DNA of 64,000 nt from Anaerobacterium chartisolvens (GTDB lineage: Bacteria; Bacillota; Clostridia; Acetivibrionales; DSM-27016): NCBI RefSeq assembly GCF_003337415.1, contig NZ_QPJT01000013.1, positions 1-64,000 on the forward strand, given 5' to 3'. This document shows, in pieces, positions 54,254-61,935 of the stretch. The notes beneath the pieces were generated by a model. The model was not told where the DNA came from and searched no databases. It saw only the letters and a program-made list of their open reading frames with translations. Each line of letters starts with the position of its first letter. Position 1 is the stretch's first letter. Made by a program: the position numbers and the translations under genes.

Positions 54254-54338
54254 TGTTCAAAGCGGGGCGGGGAGAAATCTCTGCCCTGCTTTCTTTGATA
54301 TAAAGTTTCACCGAGTTGCAATAAGGAGTATAATCAGA

Positions 54339-55082
54339 ATGAAAAAAGTTCTATCGGTAATATTAATTTTAGCGGGCATAGGAGTTTTTCTCTATCCATA
54401 TGGAGTGGAACGGTACCAGGATTACATGCGGTATAAGCTTCTCATGAGTCTGGAGCTGGAGGAGCAAACTGAGGACAGCTATGAATCTTGGGATTTGGGT
54501 GAAAAGACCCCTGTACATGAGGAATTGGGGCAAAGCATCAAACCAATAGAGCAAAATGCCGATGAGGAGGATTTGCGAAGGCGGCAGCTTGAAAAGGAGG
54601 AAGCTAATCGGAAAAAGAAAGAAGAGGAACGGAAGAAATGGAAGGAATATGTTGACTCTATTACAGAAGGAATACTGACAATAAACAAAATTGATTTGCG
54701 GCTTCCAATCATAACGGGGGCTTCCAAAGAGCATATGAATATTTCTGTTGCCGGTGTAGAGGGAACGGGGAAGCCTGGGGAGGCAGGAAACTACTGCATT
54801 GCGGGGCATAGAAGCCATGCCTACGGTAAAAATTTCAATCGTTTAGATGAATTGGAGCCGCAGGATATTATTGAGGTTAAGTGTGGAAAGCAGGTATACC
54901 GCTATATTGTTTTTGAAAAATTTGTAGTTATGCCTGAAGAGACGTGGGTGTTGTATAAAAAGATGGATTATGAAAAAGAAATTACGCTTATAACCTGTAC
55001 CCCCATGTATAATCCCACGCATAGAATAATAGTAAAGGGACGGCTTGAAGAAGATGTGTCTGAATCTGGTGTAAAAAAATAG
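54339..55082 (+). CDS. Sortase (class D-like)
   Basis: A 247-residue transpeptidase with one N-terminal membrane segment, a charged coiled-coil region (residues about 75-105) and the sortase barrel. His157 (AGHRSH), Cys220 (LITCTP) and Arg229 form the catalytic triad, and TCTPMYNPTHR suits class D. Placement 85 bases after an LPKAG protein suggests it anchors that protein. AAGGAG precedes the ATG. Confidence 0.92.
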   Translation: MKKVLSVILILAGIGVFLYPYGVERYQDYMRYKLLMSLELEEQTEDSYESWDLGEKTPVHEELGQSIKPIEQNADEEDLRRRQLEKEEANRKKKEEERKKWKEYVDSITEGILTINKIDLRLPIITGASKEHMNISVAGVEGTGKPGEAGNYCIAGHRSHAYGKNFNRLDELEPQDIIEVKCGKQVYRYIVFEKFVVMPEETWVLYKKMDYEKEITLITCTPMYNPTHRIIVKGRLEEDVSESGVKK

Positions 55083-55154
55083 AAAATAGGCCAAAAGACA
55101 TATGGAGAAAGAGTTGCTGATGAGGTATAATAAAATAACAAGTTATCAATAGAA

Positions 55155-55254
55155 GCTTTTCTTAAGATAAAGGCAAATCTGGCGAAAGCCAGTGGCGCAA
55201 AGCTATAGGGCCTTTTTATTAAAGTAAAATGGCAGCCAGCTACCAAAAGGGGGA
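55155..55254 (+). promoter_or_regulatory. c-di-GMP-I (GEMM) riboswitch
   Basis: The conserved order is present: GATAAAGGCAAA (55166-55177), the GNRA-like hairpin TGGCGAAAGCCA (55180-55191), GGCGCAAAGC (55194-55203), then AGGGCC, and the receptor GGCAGCCAGCTACC (55231-55244). P1 pairs CTTTT (55156-55160) with AAAAG (55245-55249), and the 3' strand touches the ribosome binding site GGGGGAG (55249-55255). No terminator lies between, so control of translation is likely. Confidence 0.9.
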
Positions 55255-55261
55255 GTTTTTT

Positions 55262-56059
55262 ATGTGGAGAAAGTTTGTTATAAGCCTTTTTGCGGCAATA
55301 TATTTAATGACGGCGGCATTCAACGTTTTTGCAAAGGATGATGTTATTTTTGATAAAAGCCATTTAAGTACAGGCATAATCAGGGTTAACTATAACGGGC
55401 AAAGCAGCTCAAAGCTCAAGTGCATGGTACAGAAGCAGTCTAACGCATATTATTACGATTTGGCGTCGGGAGACAGTTTTCCTCTTCAATTTGGAAATGG
55501 GGAATATACAATTGCCATACTTGAGAATGTTGAAGGGAAAAAATACAGGATAATTAAAAAGGATACAGTTAATCTTCAGCTTAAAAATCAAAATGATGTT
55601 TTTCTCACATCCATCAAGCTTATAAATTGGAATGAAAATGCCGATGCAGTTAAGAAGGCAAAGGAGCTCACAAGGGATTCAAAAACAGATATGGATAAGG
55701 TTATTGCCATTTATGAATATGTAACTCGGCAAATAGCTTATGACAATAAAAAGATAAGCTTGATAGGTCCTGATTACATGCCTGTTATTGATGAGGTTCT
55801 AAAAGACAGGAAAGGCATTTGCTATGATTATTGTTCCTTGTTTGCGGCTATGCTAAGGAGCGTAAGCGTTCCCACAAAGCTTATTATGGGGCATAAAAAT
55901 GATATTGAAACGTATCATTCGTGGAACGGGGTTTACATAAAAGAGAAGGGAAAATGGCTTACGATAGATACGGCCTATGACTCCATATTACTGCAAAGAA
56001 ATTTGCCCGTTTCAATGATAAAAGAGGACGGACAATACAAAGCAGATAAAGAGTACTGA
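55262..56059 (+). CDS. Secreted transglutaminase-like cysteine protein
   Basis: A 265-residue exported protein. The signal peptide is near residues 5-25. The transglutaminase-like core has Cys187 (GICYDYCSLF), His219 (TYHSWNG) and Asp236 (TIDTAYD), the spacing expected of the family. An N-terminal beta domain precedes it. Members may be proteases or transglutaminases of surface proteins or peptidoglycan. ATG 55262 is the start; GGGGGAG fits, whereas the frame's earlier codons lie inside the riboswitch. Being next to sortase and adhesin genes it may act on the cell surface, under c-di-GMP control. Confidence 0.88.
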   Translation: MWRKFVISLFAAIYLMTAAFNVFAKDDVIFDKSHLSTGIIRVNYNGQSSSKLKCMVQKQSNAYYYDLASGDSFPLQFGNGEYTIAILENVEGKKYRIIKKDTVNLQLKNQNDVFLTSIKLINWNENADAVKKAKELTRDSKTDMDKVIAIYEYVTRQIAYDNKKISLIGPDYMPVIDEVLKDRKGICYDYCSLFAAMLRSVSVPTKLIMGHKNDIETYHSWNGVYIKEKGKWLTIDTAYDSILLQRNLPVSMIKEDGQYKADKEY

Positions 56060-56105
56060 GGCTCGGTATTATATTGTAAACATAATTTAAATAGGGGAAA
56101 GTAAA

Positions 56106-56137
56106 ACGCAAGCTAAAGTATGGCTTGCGTTTTTTTG
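56106..56137 (+). terminator. Terminator after the transglutaminase-like gene
   Basis: ACGCAAGC pairs with GCTTGCGT around an eight-base loop region, followed by seven T. Confidence 0.9.
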
Positions 56138-56477
56138 ATGCTCTGAAAAGGATGCTGAAAAATAATACTATAATTTAAATTATTTCCCAATATATTACAA
56201 CATATATTTGACAGCGATGAAATATTCTGATACCATATTTTATGGAATTATTGAATTATATTGCCATAATAAGATGTTACAATAAATAAAACCAGAAAAA
56301 GGTCGTAAATACATACATAATATGGATTGAAATACAAAATACACTGATTTAACGACATGGAGGTAATAATTTTGCCTTATCATAAATAGAAATTTTCAAG
56401 ATCCAGATGTGGTTTAAGTGGTTTTCCAATTATATACCGCTTGTTTCTTTCAGTTACTTTAAGGCCATTAAGGTAAT
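56138..56477 (+). other. Gene-free stretch before the peptide locus
   Basis: About 340 AT-rich bases. A GGAGGTAATAATT with TTG and only four more codons is seen at about 56359; nothing longer. It should contain the promoter of the first precursor gene. Confidence 0.4.
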
Positions 56478-56492
56478 TGGGATTCAAATAAA
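56478..56492 (+). promoter_or_regulatory. 15-base element upstream of the first precursor
   Basis: TGGGATTCAAATAAA ends about 63 bases before the precursor ATG. The same 15 bases occur upstream of the second precursor at 61527-61541. A shared operator, promoter element or RNA site is likely. Confidence 0.6.
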
Positions 56493-56554
56493 AATACCAC
56501 TATCGTGTAAAGCGCGCTGCATGAGAAAAGGTAAGAGGAAAGGAGGAAAATAAT

Positions 56555-56692
56555 ATGAAAAAGCTGGGTAAGAAATTACATACAACATATGAAACCATAG
56601 AAGCATTCGCTGAGTGTGTATGCGCATGTAATCTTTGCTCCATACTGATTAAAAACACTACAAGATTTAATAATAGAAATTTCAGAGATTAG
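56555..56692 (+). CDS. Cys-rich RiPP precursor peptide 1
   Basis: A 45-residue peptide. The leader (MKKLGKKLHTTYETIEAF) closely matches that of the second precursor. The core has Cys at 21, 23, 25 and 28 in CVCACNLC, followed by a polar tail rich in Asn, Thr and Arg. It resembles the CLI_3235-type clostridial precursors known to me. AGGAGG precedes the ATG by eight bases. A hairpin and then the maturase gene follow. The product would be a modified, probably thioether-bearing, secreted peptide. The short tail makes a decayed core possible. Confidence 0.85.
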   Translation: MKKLGKKLHTTYETIEAFAECVCACNLCSILIKNTTRFNNRNFRD

Positions 56693-56712
56693 CTTATATT
56701 TGATTCAAAAGC

Positions 56713-56751
56713 TATATTGGGAGGCTACATTGGTTAGGGCTTCCCAATATA
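56713..56751 (+). terminator. Hairpin between precursor 1 and its maturase
   Basis: TATATTGGGA (56713-56722) pairs with TCCCAATATA (56742-56751). There is no T run, so partial termination or RNA protection would keep precursor mRNA above maturase mRNA. Confidence 0.55.
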
Positions 56752-56830
56752 ACCTCATATCTTTTAATATTAAATATCCTATAACTGTACTGTTAATTGT
56801 TTAGGGACTAATTGTACAAGGAGAATTTGT

Positions 56831-58261
56831 ATGCTTAAGAATAAACCTTTTATTCACCAGTTCAAGACACGTGATGGGTGCTATATATACGATGTAAATA
56901 CAAATCGCATTTTGAGAGTTAGGAGATCCGTATATTATATGTTGCTTGAAGAGAACTGGTCTGCAGAAAGCCAAGAAGGTGAAGATGCCGCCACGATATT
57001 AAAAATGATGGAAGACGGGTTGCTATCTTCTAATAGAGTTCAGCAGGTTATACATGCTGAAAGTGAGTTGCTTCCATATATTTTAAATAGTGCTGTTCGC
57101 TCAATTACCCTTCAGGTTACCCGGCAATGTAATCTAAGATGCAACTATTGTGTGTATTCGGGAAGTTATTTAAATAGAAAGCACTCTAATCAGAATATGA
57201 GCTTTGACACAGCAAAAAAAGGTATTGATTTTTTAATCAGTCATTCCAATGACTCCAGAATAATAAATGTAGGCTTTTATGGGGGAGAGCCAATGCTGGA
57301 ATTTGAATTAATAAAGAAATGCATATTATACGCTGAAGAAAAAGCAGAGGGTAAAAGCTTGTCTTTTAGTATTACTTCTAATGGAACTCTTTTAGATCAC
57401 GCTTCTATAGAGTTTTTTGAGGAGCATGATGTAAGTTTGCTGATCAGCCTTGATGGACCTGTGGGGGTACATAACAGGAACAGAAGGTTTGCCGCTGACG
57501 GTGGGGGAACATTTAATAGAATCATGGAGGGCTTGGAGAAAATAAAGGCTGAATTCCCATCGTATTTTAAAAAAATAAGCTTTAATGCCGTATTGGATCC
57601 ACAGAATGACTTTAGCTGTACTAATGAATTCTTTACAAGCTATGAAACTATTAAAGACTCTATGATAACTTCATCAGAAATCAACGGTGATTATTCAAAG
57701 GAAAAAATAAATATATCAGATGATTATGTTGTTAAACGTGAATATGAAATTTTTAAATTATTTTTATCTAAAGTAGGCCGATTGGATATAAAATATGTTT
57801 CAAAGCTTGTCACGCCATATTATGATCAAATATGGGCTATTATGCACGACAATCGTGTAATGACGGAAAGACTGGCTGATGATTTTCATCATAGCGGGCC
57901 ATGTATCCCCGGTGCACACAAACTGTTCATGGATATAAATGGAAAATTTTACCCATGCGAAAGAGTAAGTGAAATTTCTGAAATGATGAAAATAGGAGAC
58001 ATAGAAAACGGGTTTGATATGAGTAAAATTTCGAAATTATTAAATATAGGCAGGCTGACCGAAGATAAATGTAAAGATTGCTGGGCTTTCAGATTTTGTA
58101 CCTTATGTGCATCTTCAGCAGACGACATAAAGGGGTTATCTGCTGAAAATAAATTGTTACACTGTCCGAACGTAATAAAGACAAGTCAGGAGAGTATAAA
58201 AGATTACTGTACTCTCATGGAGTTTGGGTGCAATTTTGAGGATAACATGAATAATTATTAA
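56831..58261 (+). CDS. ccpM: Radical SAM/SPASM Cys-rich peptide maturase 1 (CcpM-like)
   Basis: A 476-residue radical SAM enzyme. An N-terminal peptide-binding-like part (residues 1-90, with FIHQFKTRDGCYIYDVNT) precedes the CxxxCxxC cluster Cys100-Cys104-Cys107 and GGEPMLE. The SPASM domain has Cys358 and Cys376 (FYPCERVSE), then Cys414, Cys417, Cys423 and Cys426 (CKDCWAFRFCTLC). It should modify the Cys-rich core of precursor 1 by radical chemistry, probably forming thioether bonds. The match to the clostridial CcpM family (TIGR04068) is from memory. AAGGAG sets the start. Confidence 0.93.
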   Translation: MLKNKPFIHQFKTRDGCYIYDVNTNRILRVRRSVYYMLLEENWSAESQEGEDAATILKMMEDGLLSSNRVQQVIHAESELLPYILNSAVRSITLQVTRQCNLRCNYCVYSGSYLNRKHSNQNMSFDTAKKGIDFLISHSNDSRIINVGFYGGEPMLEFELIKKCILYAEEKAEGKSLSFSITSNGTLLDHASIEFFEEHDVSLLISLDGPVGVHNRNRRFAADGGGTFNRIMEGLEKIKAEFPSYFKKISFNAVLDPQNDFSCTNEFFTSYETIKDSMITSSEINGDYSKEKINISDDYVVKREYEIFKLFLSKVGRLDIKYVSKLVTPYYDQIWAIMHDNRVMTERLADDFHHSGPCIPGAHKLFMDINGKFYPCERVSEISEMMKIGDIENGFDMSKISKLLNIGRLTEDKCKDCWAFRFCTLCASSADDIKGLSAENKLLHCPNVIKTSQESIKDYCTLMEFGCNFEDNMNNY

Positions 58262-58297
58262 GATATTAAAAATATGAAATACCAGGGGGGAGTAATA

Positions 58298-59419
58298 ATG
58301 CCCAAAAGGGAAAGAGTAATGGTTTATCCTTTCGACGTTGAATTTGCACCAATTTTAAGGCATCAAGCCATGCTGGGTAACTACGATATTGTGTCATTGT
58401 CATCGCCAAACGGGTGGGGATTGTGCGGAAAAGATGCTGGAATTGCCGATTGTGGAGAGCCGATAGGTATAGATATCCATAGTGATTTCGATTTATTGCT
58501 GGATAATTGCGATACTGTTATTTTCAGCGAATCCCATATACCAGTAAATCCTGCAAAAATACTGTACCCAAAAATCAGCATGTCTATTGAGAAGCATAAG
58601 AATATTTTATGTACGGCGAATATTGATATTGAATTATATGACTCTATAGTTGAAAAATGCGATAAGCAAGGTGTTTATTTCAAGTATTACAATAACAGAA
58701 ATTCATGTATATTGGATGAATGCGAAGATGAAGATATCTATAAAATCAATACTCCTATAATATTTGTTATTGGTATGGGAGAACGAACAAATAAATTTCA
58801 AATTCAACTTTCACTGCGTAAATATTTTATGCAAATGGGTTACAAAATTAGTCAAATCGGATCAAGAAGCTATTGCGAAATGCTTGGCTTTCATTCCATG
58901 CCTGCATTTATGTACAGTAATGCTATTAAAGATTATAAAAAAATCATCTTGTTCAATCATTATGTGAAAAGCATAGAGATGAGTGAGAAGCCAGATGCAA
59001 TTATAATAGGAATACCAGGAGGCGTTATTCCATTTAATGATAAGTTTACTAATAGATTTGGAATGACGGCATTTCAAATTTCAATGGCAGTTAAACCTGA
59101 TACTGCGGTTATGAGCGTTTTTTATGAAAAATATCAGGATAAATACTTCAAAGAGCTACATACAATGATAAAATACAGATTTGCCACGGAAATAGACTGC
59201 TATAGCTTGTCAAATGTCAAGTTTGATTGGGGCAATTCCAAACAAAATGGTATGATGTCATATGTTACCATTGATTCAAAAATGATAAATGAAAAAAAGA
59301 AAAGCTTTAGCTTTTTTAATTGTCCGGTTTTTAATATGCTCAATAGTGAGGATGCTGAACGAACAGGAGAATATTTAATGAATAGATTGCAAAATTATAG
59401 TGATGTGGAGTCTATATAA
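58298..59419 (+). CDS. Peptide maturation system protein (TIGR04066-like)
   Basis: A 373-residue soluble protein of unknown activity that recurs with CcpM-type enzymes. It has RVMVYPFDVEFAPILRHQAM, SLSSPNGWGLCGKDAG, FVIGMGERTNKFQIQLSLR (a possible P-loop-like GMGERTNKF) and IIIGIPGGVIPFNDKF. A nucleotide-binding Rossmann-like fold is possible. GGGGGGAG precedes ATG 58298, eight codons in from the first in-frame ATG. The second half of the locus has a homologue at 63404. Assignment to TIGR04066 is from memory. Confidence 0.85.
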   Translation: MPKRERVMVYPFDVEFAPILRHQAMLGNYDIVSLSSPNGWGLCGKDAGIADCGEPIGIDIHSDFDLLLDNCDTVIFSESHIPVNPAKILYPKISMSIEKHKNILCTANIDIELYDSIVEKCDKQGVYFKYYNNRNSCILDECEDEDIYKINTPIIFVIGMGERTNKFQIQLSLRKYFMQMGYKISQIGSRSYCEMLGFHSMPAFMYSNAIKDYKKIILFNHYVKSIEMSEKPDAIIIGIPGGVIPFNDKFTNRFGMTAFQISMAVKPDTAVMSVFYEKYQDKYFKELHTMIKYRFATEIDCYSLSNVKFDWGNSKQNGMMSYVTIDSKMINEKKKSFSFFNCPVFNMLNSEDAERTGEYLMNRLQNYSDVESI

Positions 59420-59436
59420 AGGAGGTTGTTGGATTT

Positions 59437-59721
59437 ATGAAAGATACAGGGATAAGCGACAGGTTAAATAGCCTGTTTGTGAACAGGTTAAATATTAATT
59501 TTGATAATTATGAAGAAAGCATTTTAGATTCCCCCCTGCTTGGCAATGAAATAGGTCTTGCGGCAAGAGATTTAATCTATGTTTTTTTTGATATAGAAAA
59601 AGAATTTAATATACAAATACCACAGCATGATATAGCCTCAGGCGGGTTTAATACATTTAATAGTATATGTGAAGTAATATCTAAGCAAATAAAAATAAAA
59701 TTATTGGAGCCTGTTAAATGA
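59437..59721 (+). CDS. Acyl-carrier-protein-like protein without phosphopantetheine Ser
   Basis: A 94-residue protein with the ACP fold signature ARDLIYVFFDIEKEFNIQIP. The position of the Ser that would carry phosphopantetheine (DSLDL in ACP) is Ala-Ala-Arg-Asp-Leu, so it cannot be primed. The TIGR04069 acyl-carrier-related family of peptide maturation systems fits. It may be a scaffold for enzyme and peptide. It overlaps the ABC transporter gene by four bases. Confidence 0.88.
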   Translation: MKDTGISDRLNSLFVNRLNINFDNYEESILDSPLLGNEIGLAARDLIYVFFDIEKEFNIQIPQHDIASGGFNTFNSICEVISKQIKIKLLEPVK

Positions 59722-61484
59722 AGTTTAATAATGAGGATAAAAAAGTAATAAAGAGAATTTTATACTTGTTTAAACCATACATCAAAAAAGTGACTCTCAT
59801 TTTGGTATGTATGTTAATATCAGCAGGAATAAGCATGATGATTCCGAGAATCAGTCAGCAGCTTATGGACAGGGGATTATTAGCCCATAATTATAAACTG
59901 CTCATTATTTTTACCCTTGCGGGATTGGCACTTCTTTTAATTGAGCAAGGCCTTGGTTTTATAGAAACAAAAAACCGGATATACCTTAATTCCATTATTC
60001 CATATACATTATCTAAAAATGCATTTAAACATACGCTTAGGATGAAAATGCAGTCTTTAAATGACACCAACACTGCAGAAATTATGAGTACCATAGGGAT
60101 GGACGTAGGCAATATTGGCAGAATTTGTGACAGCAGCACATTTTATATACTATCAAGTATTTTTAAGATGGTAGGGGGATTTATCGGGCTATTACTCATA
60201 GACTGGAGATTAACCCTTATGGTAGTGGTAATTGTACCTTTCAGATACATACTTGTAAAATATATTGCTAAGAAGAGAAAACAGCTGTTTGAGGAATATT
60301 TGAAACTTAATAAGGATTTTGCTGCTTTCTATGGTGATACTGTATCCGGGGTCAAGGAAATAAAGCTTTGGGGTCTTGACAGGATAAAGATAGGCAAGTT
60401 CATAAAAGGCCAACGTGAGCTGATAAACATCAATATCAAAATGGGATTAATTGATAAGCTGAATGAGTTTTCCGAAACAGTATTATTCCAGGTAATAATG
60501 GACGTAATATACATTATGGGTGCATACCTTGTATTCCAAAACAGCCTTACAATAGGAGAGCTATTTGCTTTTATAACCTATAGTTCATATGTTACCGGGC
60601 CAATATCAGCCATACTGAATATTGGGTATAACTTTGTGAATATAATACCATCGGCAAAAAGATATTTTGATTATATGGACAGAGAAGGTGAGCCTTACGG
60701 CAGGAATAGGGGCACTGAAAGTTTCGCCGGCAAAGACAGTGAAGTGGTTATTACATATGAAGATGTGTCATTTTCATATACCAATGAAAAGCAGATATTG
60801 GACAAGGTTTCCTTTGAGATTAGGGAAGGAGAAAAGGTTGCCATAGTGGGTGCAAATGGTTCAGGCAAAAGCACCATTATCAACCTTTTATTAAGATTTT
60901 ATCAGCCTACTTCAGGGAAAATACTGCTGAATGGAATTGATATAAATTCCATTGACCTTAGGGAATACAGAAGCATGATTTCTGTTGTGAGTCAGGATAT
61001 GTATTTATTTAACGCCAGTATAAAAGAAAATATTACCCTCAATACAAAAACAAATGAATTGAACATACATAAAGCCGTAAAAGAATGTGGGATAGACAAA
61101 TTTATTGAAAAGCTCCCAGAAAAGTATGAGACTGTGGTGGGTAAAAACGGTACCGGAGTATCGGGAGGAGAGAAACAAAAAATTGCTTTGGCGAGAGCTA
61201 TTATCAGGGCTTCCAAAATTCTGGTGCTCGATGAAGCAACTGCAAATTATGATATGGAATCGGAGGCTGCGGTTAATAAATTCATAGGAAAAGAGCTTAG
61301 TCGAAAGACAGCAATTATTATCAGCCACAAGCCTGACATTTTAAAATATGTTAGCAAGGTTATTGTTCTGGAAAATGGCAGTATTGTTGATATCGGAAAG
61401 CATAATGATCTCTGTATGAGGAATGAACAATATAAAAAGATGATGGAGGCCCACGAAACTTTTAAGGATAATCAGGCTATTTAA
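59718..61484 (+). CDS. ABC exporter (fused membrane and ATPase domains)
   Basis: A 588-residue half-exporter. The membrane domain (about residues 1-320) has six predicted segments. Then Walker A GANGSGKST (378-386), signature VSGGE (Ser482) and Walker B ILVLDEA (Asp505, Glu506). No C39 peptidase domain precedes the membrane part, so leader cleavage must come from elsewhere. Likely role: export of the mature peptides. ATGA overlap with the carrier-like gene indicates coupling. Confidence 0.93.
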   Translation: MKFNNEDKKVIKRILYLFKPYIKKVTLILVCMLISAGISMMIPRISQQLMDRGLLAHNYKLLIIFTLAGLALLLIEQGLGFIETKNRIYLNSIIPYTLSKNAFKHTLRMKMQSLNDTNTAEIMSTIGMDVGNIGRICDSSTFYILSSIFKMVGGFIGLLLIDWRLTLMVVVIVPFRYILVKYIAKKRKQLFEEYLKLNKDFAAFYGDTVSGVKEIKLWGLDRIKIGKFIKGQRELININIKMGLIDKLNEFSETVLFQVIMDVIYIMGAYLVFQNSLTIGELFAFITYSSYVTGPISAILNIGYNFVNIIPSAKRYFDYMDREGEPYGRNRGTESFAGKDSEVVITYEDVSFSYTNEKQILDKVSFEIREGEKVAIVGANGSGKSTIINLLLRFYQPTSGKILLNGIDINSIDLREYRSMISVVSQDMYLFNASIKENITLNTKTNELNIHKAVKECGIDKFIEKLPEKYETVVGKNGTGVSGGEKQKIALARAIIRASKILVLDEATANYDMESEAAVNKFIGKELSRKTAIIISHKPDILKYVSKVIVLENGSIVDIGKHNDLCMRNEQYKKMMEAHETFKDNQAI

Positions 61485-61526
61485 GTCTAGTTTGTGTTTG
61501 ATCCCTTCATTAAAACCTCGAGGGGC

Positions 61527-61541
61527 TGGGATTCAAATAAA
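61527..61541 (+). promoter_or_regulatory. 15-base element upstream of the second precursor
   Basis: TGGGATTCAAATAAA, identical to 56478-56492, ends about 67 bases before the second precursor ATG. An inverted repeat AACTTC/GAAGTT with a TATAAT lies further down (about 61570-61590). Confidence 0.6.
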
Positions 61542-61607
61542 TAAAGCCATGTAATAGAAGAATTCGCGAACTTCTATAATGGTGAAGTTTGGGAAGGGGG
61601 TGAGATA

Positions 61608-61802
61608 ATGAAGAAGCTTGGAAAAAACATAAAACCAACTAAAGAGACAGTTGAGGCCTATAGTTGTAGCTGTTCAGCTACGTGTTCCGGCTGCCCTTGT
61701 GCTTGTGGAGGCAATGGTACAGCATCATATTATGCAGGTAATGGTACCAGTAAGGCTATGGGTACAGACCTGGCTAGGGTTATTAATGCCTATAATAGTT
61801 AG
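61608..61802 (+). CDS. Cys-rich RiPP precursor peptide 2 (CLI_3235-like)
   Basis: A 64-residue peptide. The leader (MKKLGKNIKPTKETVEAY) parallels precursor 1. The core begins with Cys20, 22, 26, 29, 31 and 33 (SCSCSATCSGCPCACGG), then a Gly/Asn/Thr-rich stretch with GNGT twice, YYAGNGTSKAMG, and a helical end. GGGGGTGAG precedes the ATG. It looks like the complete, active type of precursor in this family; precursor 1 has a different core. Confidence 0.9.
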   Translation: MKKLGKNIKPTKETVEAYSCSCSATCSGCPCACGGNGTASYYAGNGTSKAMGTDLARVINAYNS

Positions 61803-61814
61803 GAAGTGGTGTCA

Positions 61815-61852
61815 CGATATAACCAGAATAAACCAATATTCTGGTTATATCG
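61815..61852 (+). terminator. Perfect 16-bp hairpin between precursor 2 and its maturase
   Basis: CGATATAACCAGAATA (61815-61830) and TATTCTGGTTATATCG (61837-61852) are perfect complements with a six-base loop. No T run follows; it probably differs the expression of precursor and maturase. Confidence 0.6.
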
Positions 61853-61935
61853 TCTATTACTCTGCCTGTAATTATGTTATAACTAAGTGAAATTTTATTT
61901 GTGGTAAAACACATTAAAAATAAAGGAGTATCGTT

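Noticed and set aside
56359-56390. GGAGGTAATAATT followed by TTG and four codons
   Set aside because: The frame is too short to support as a gene or leader peptide without further evidence.
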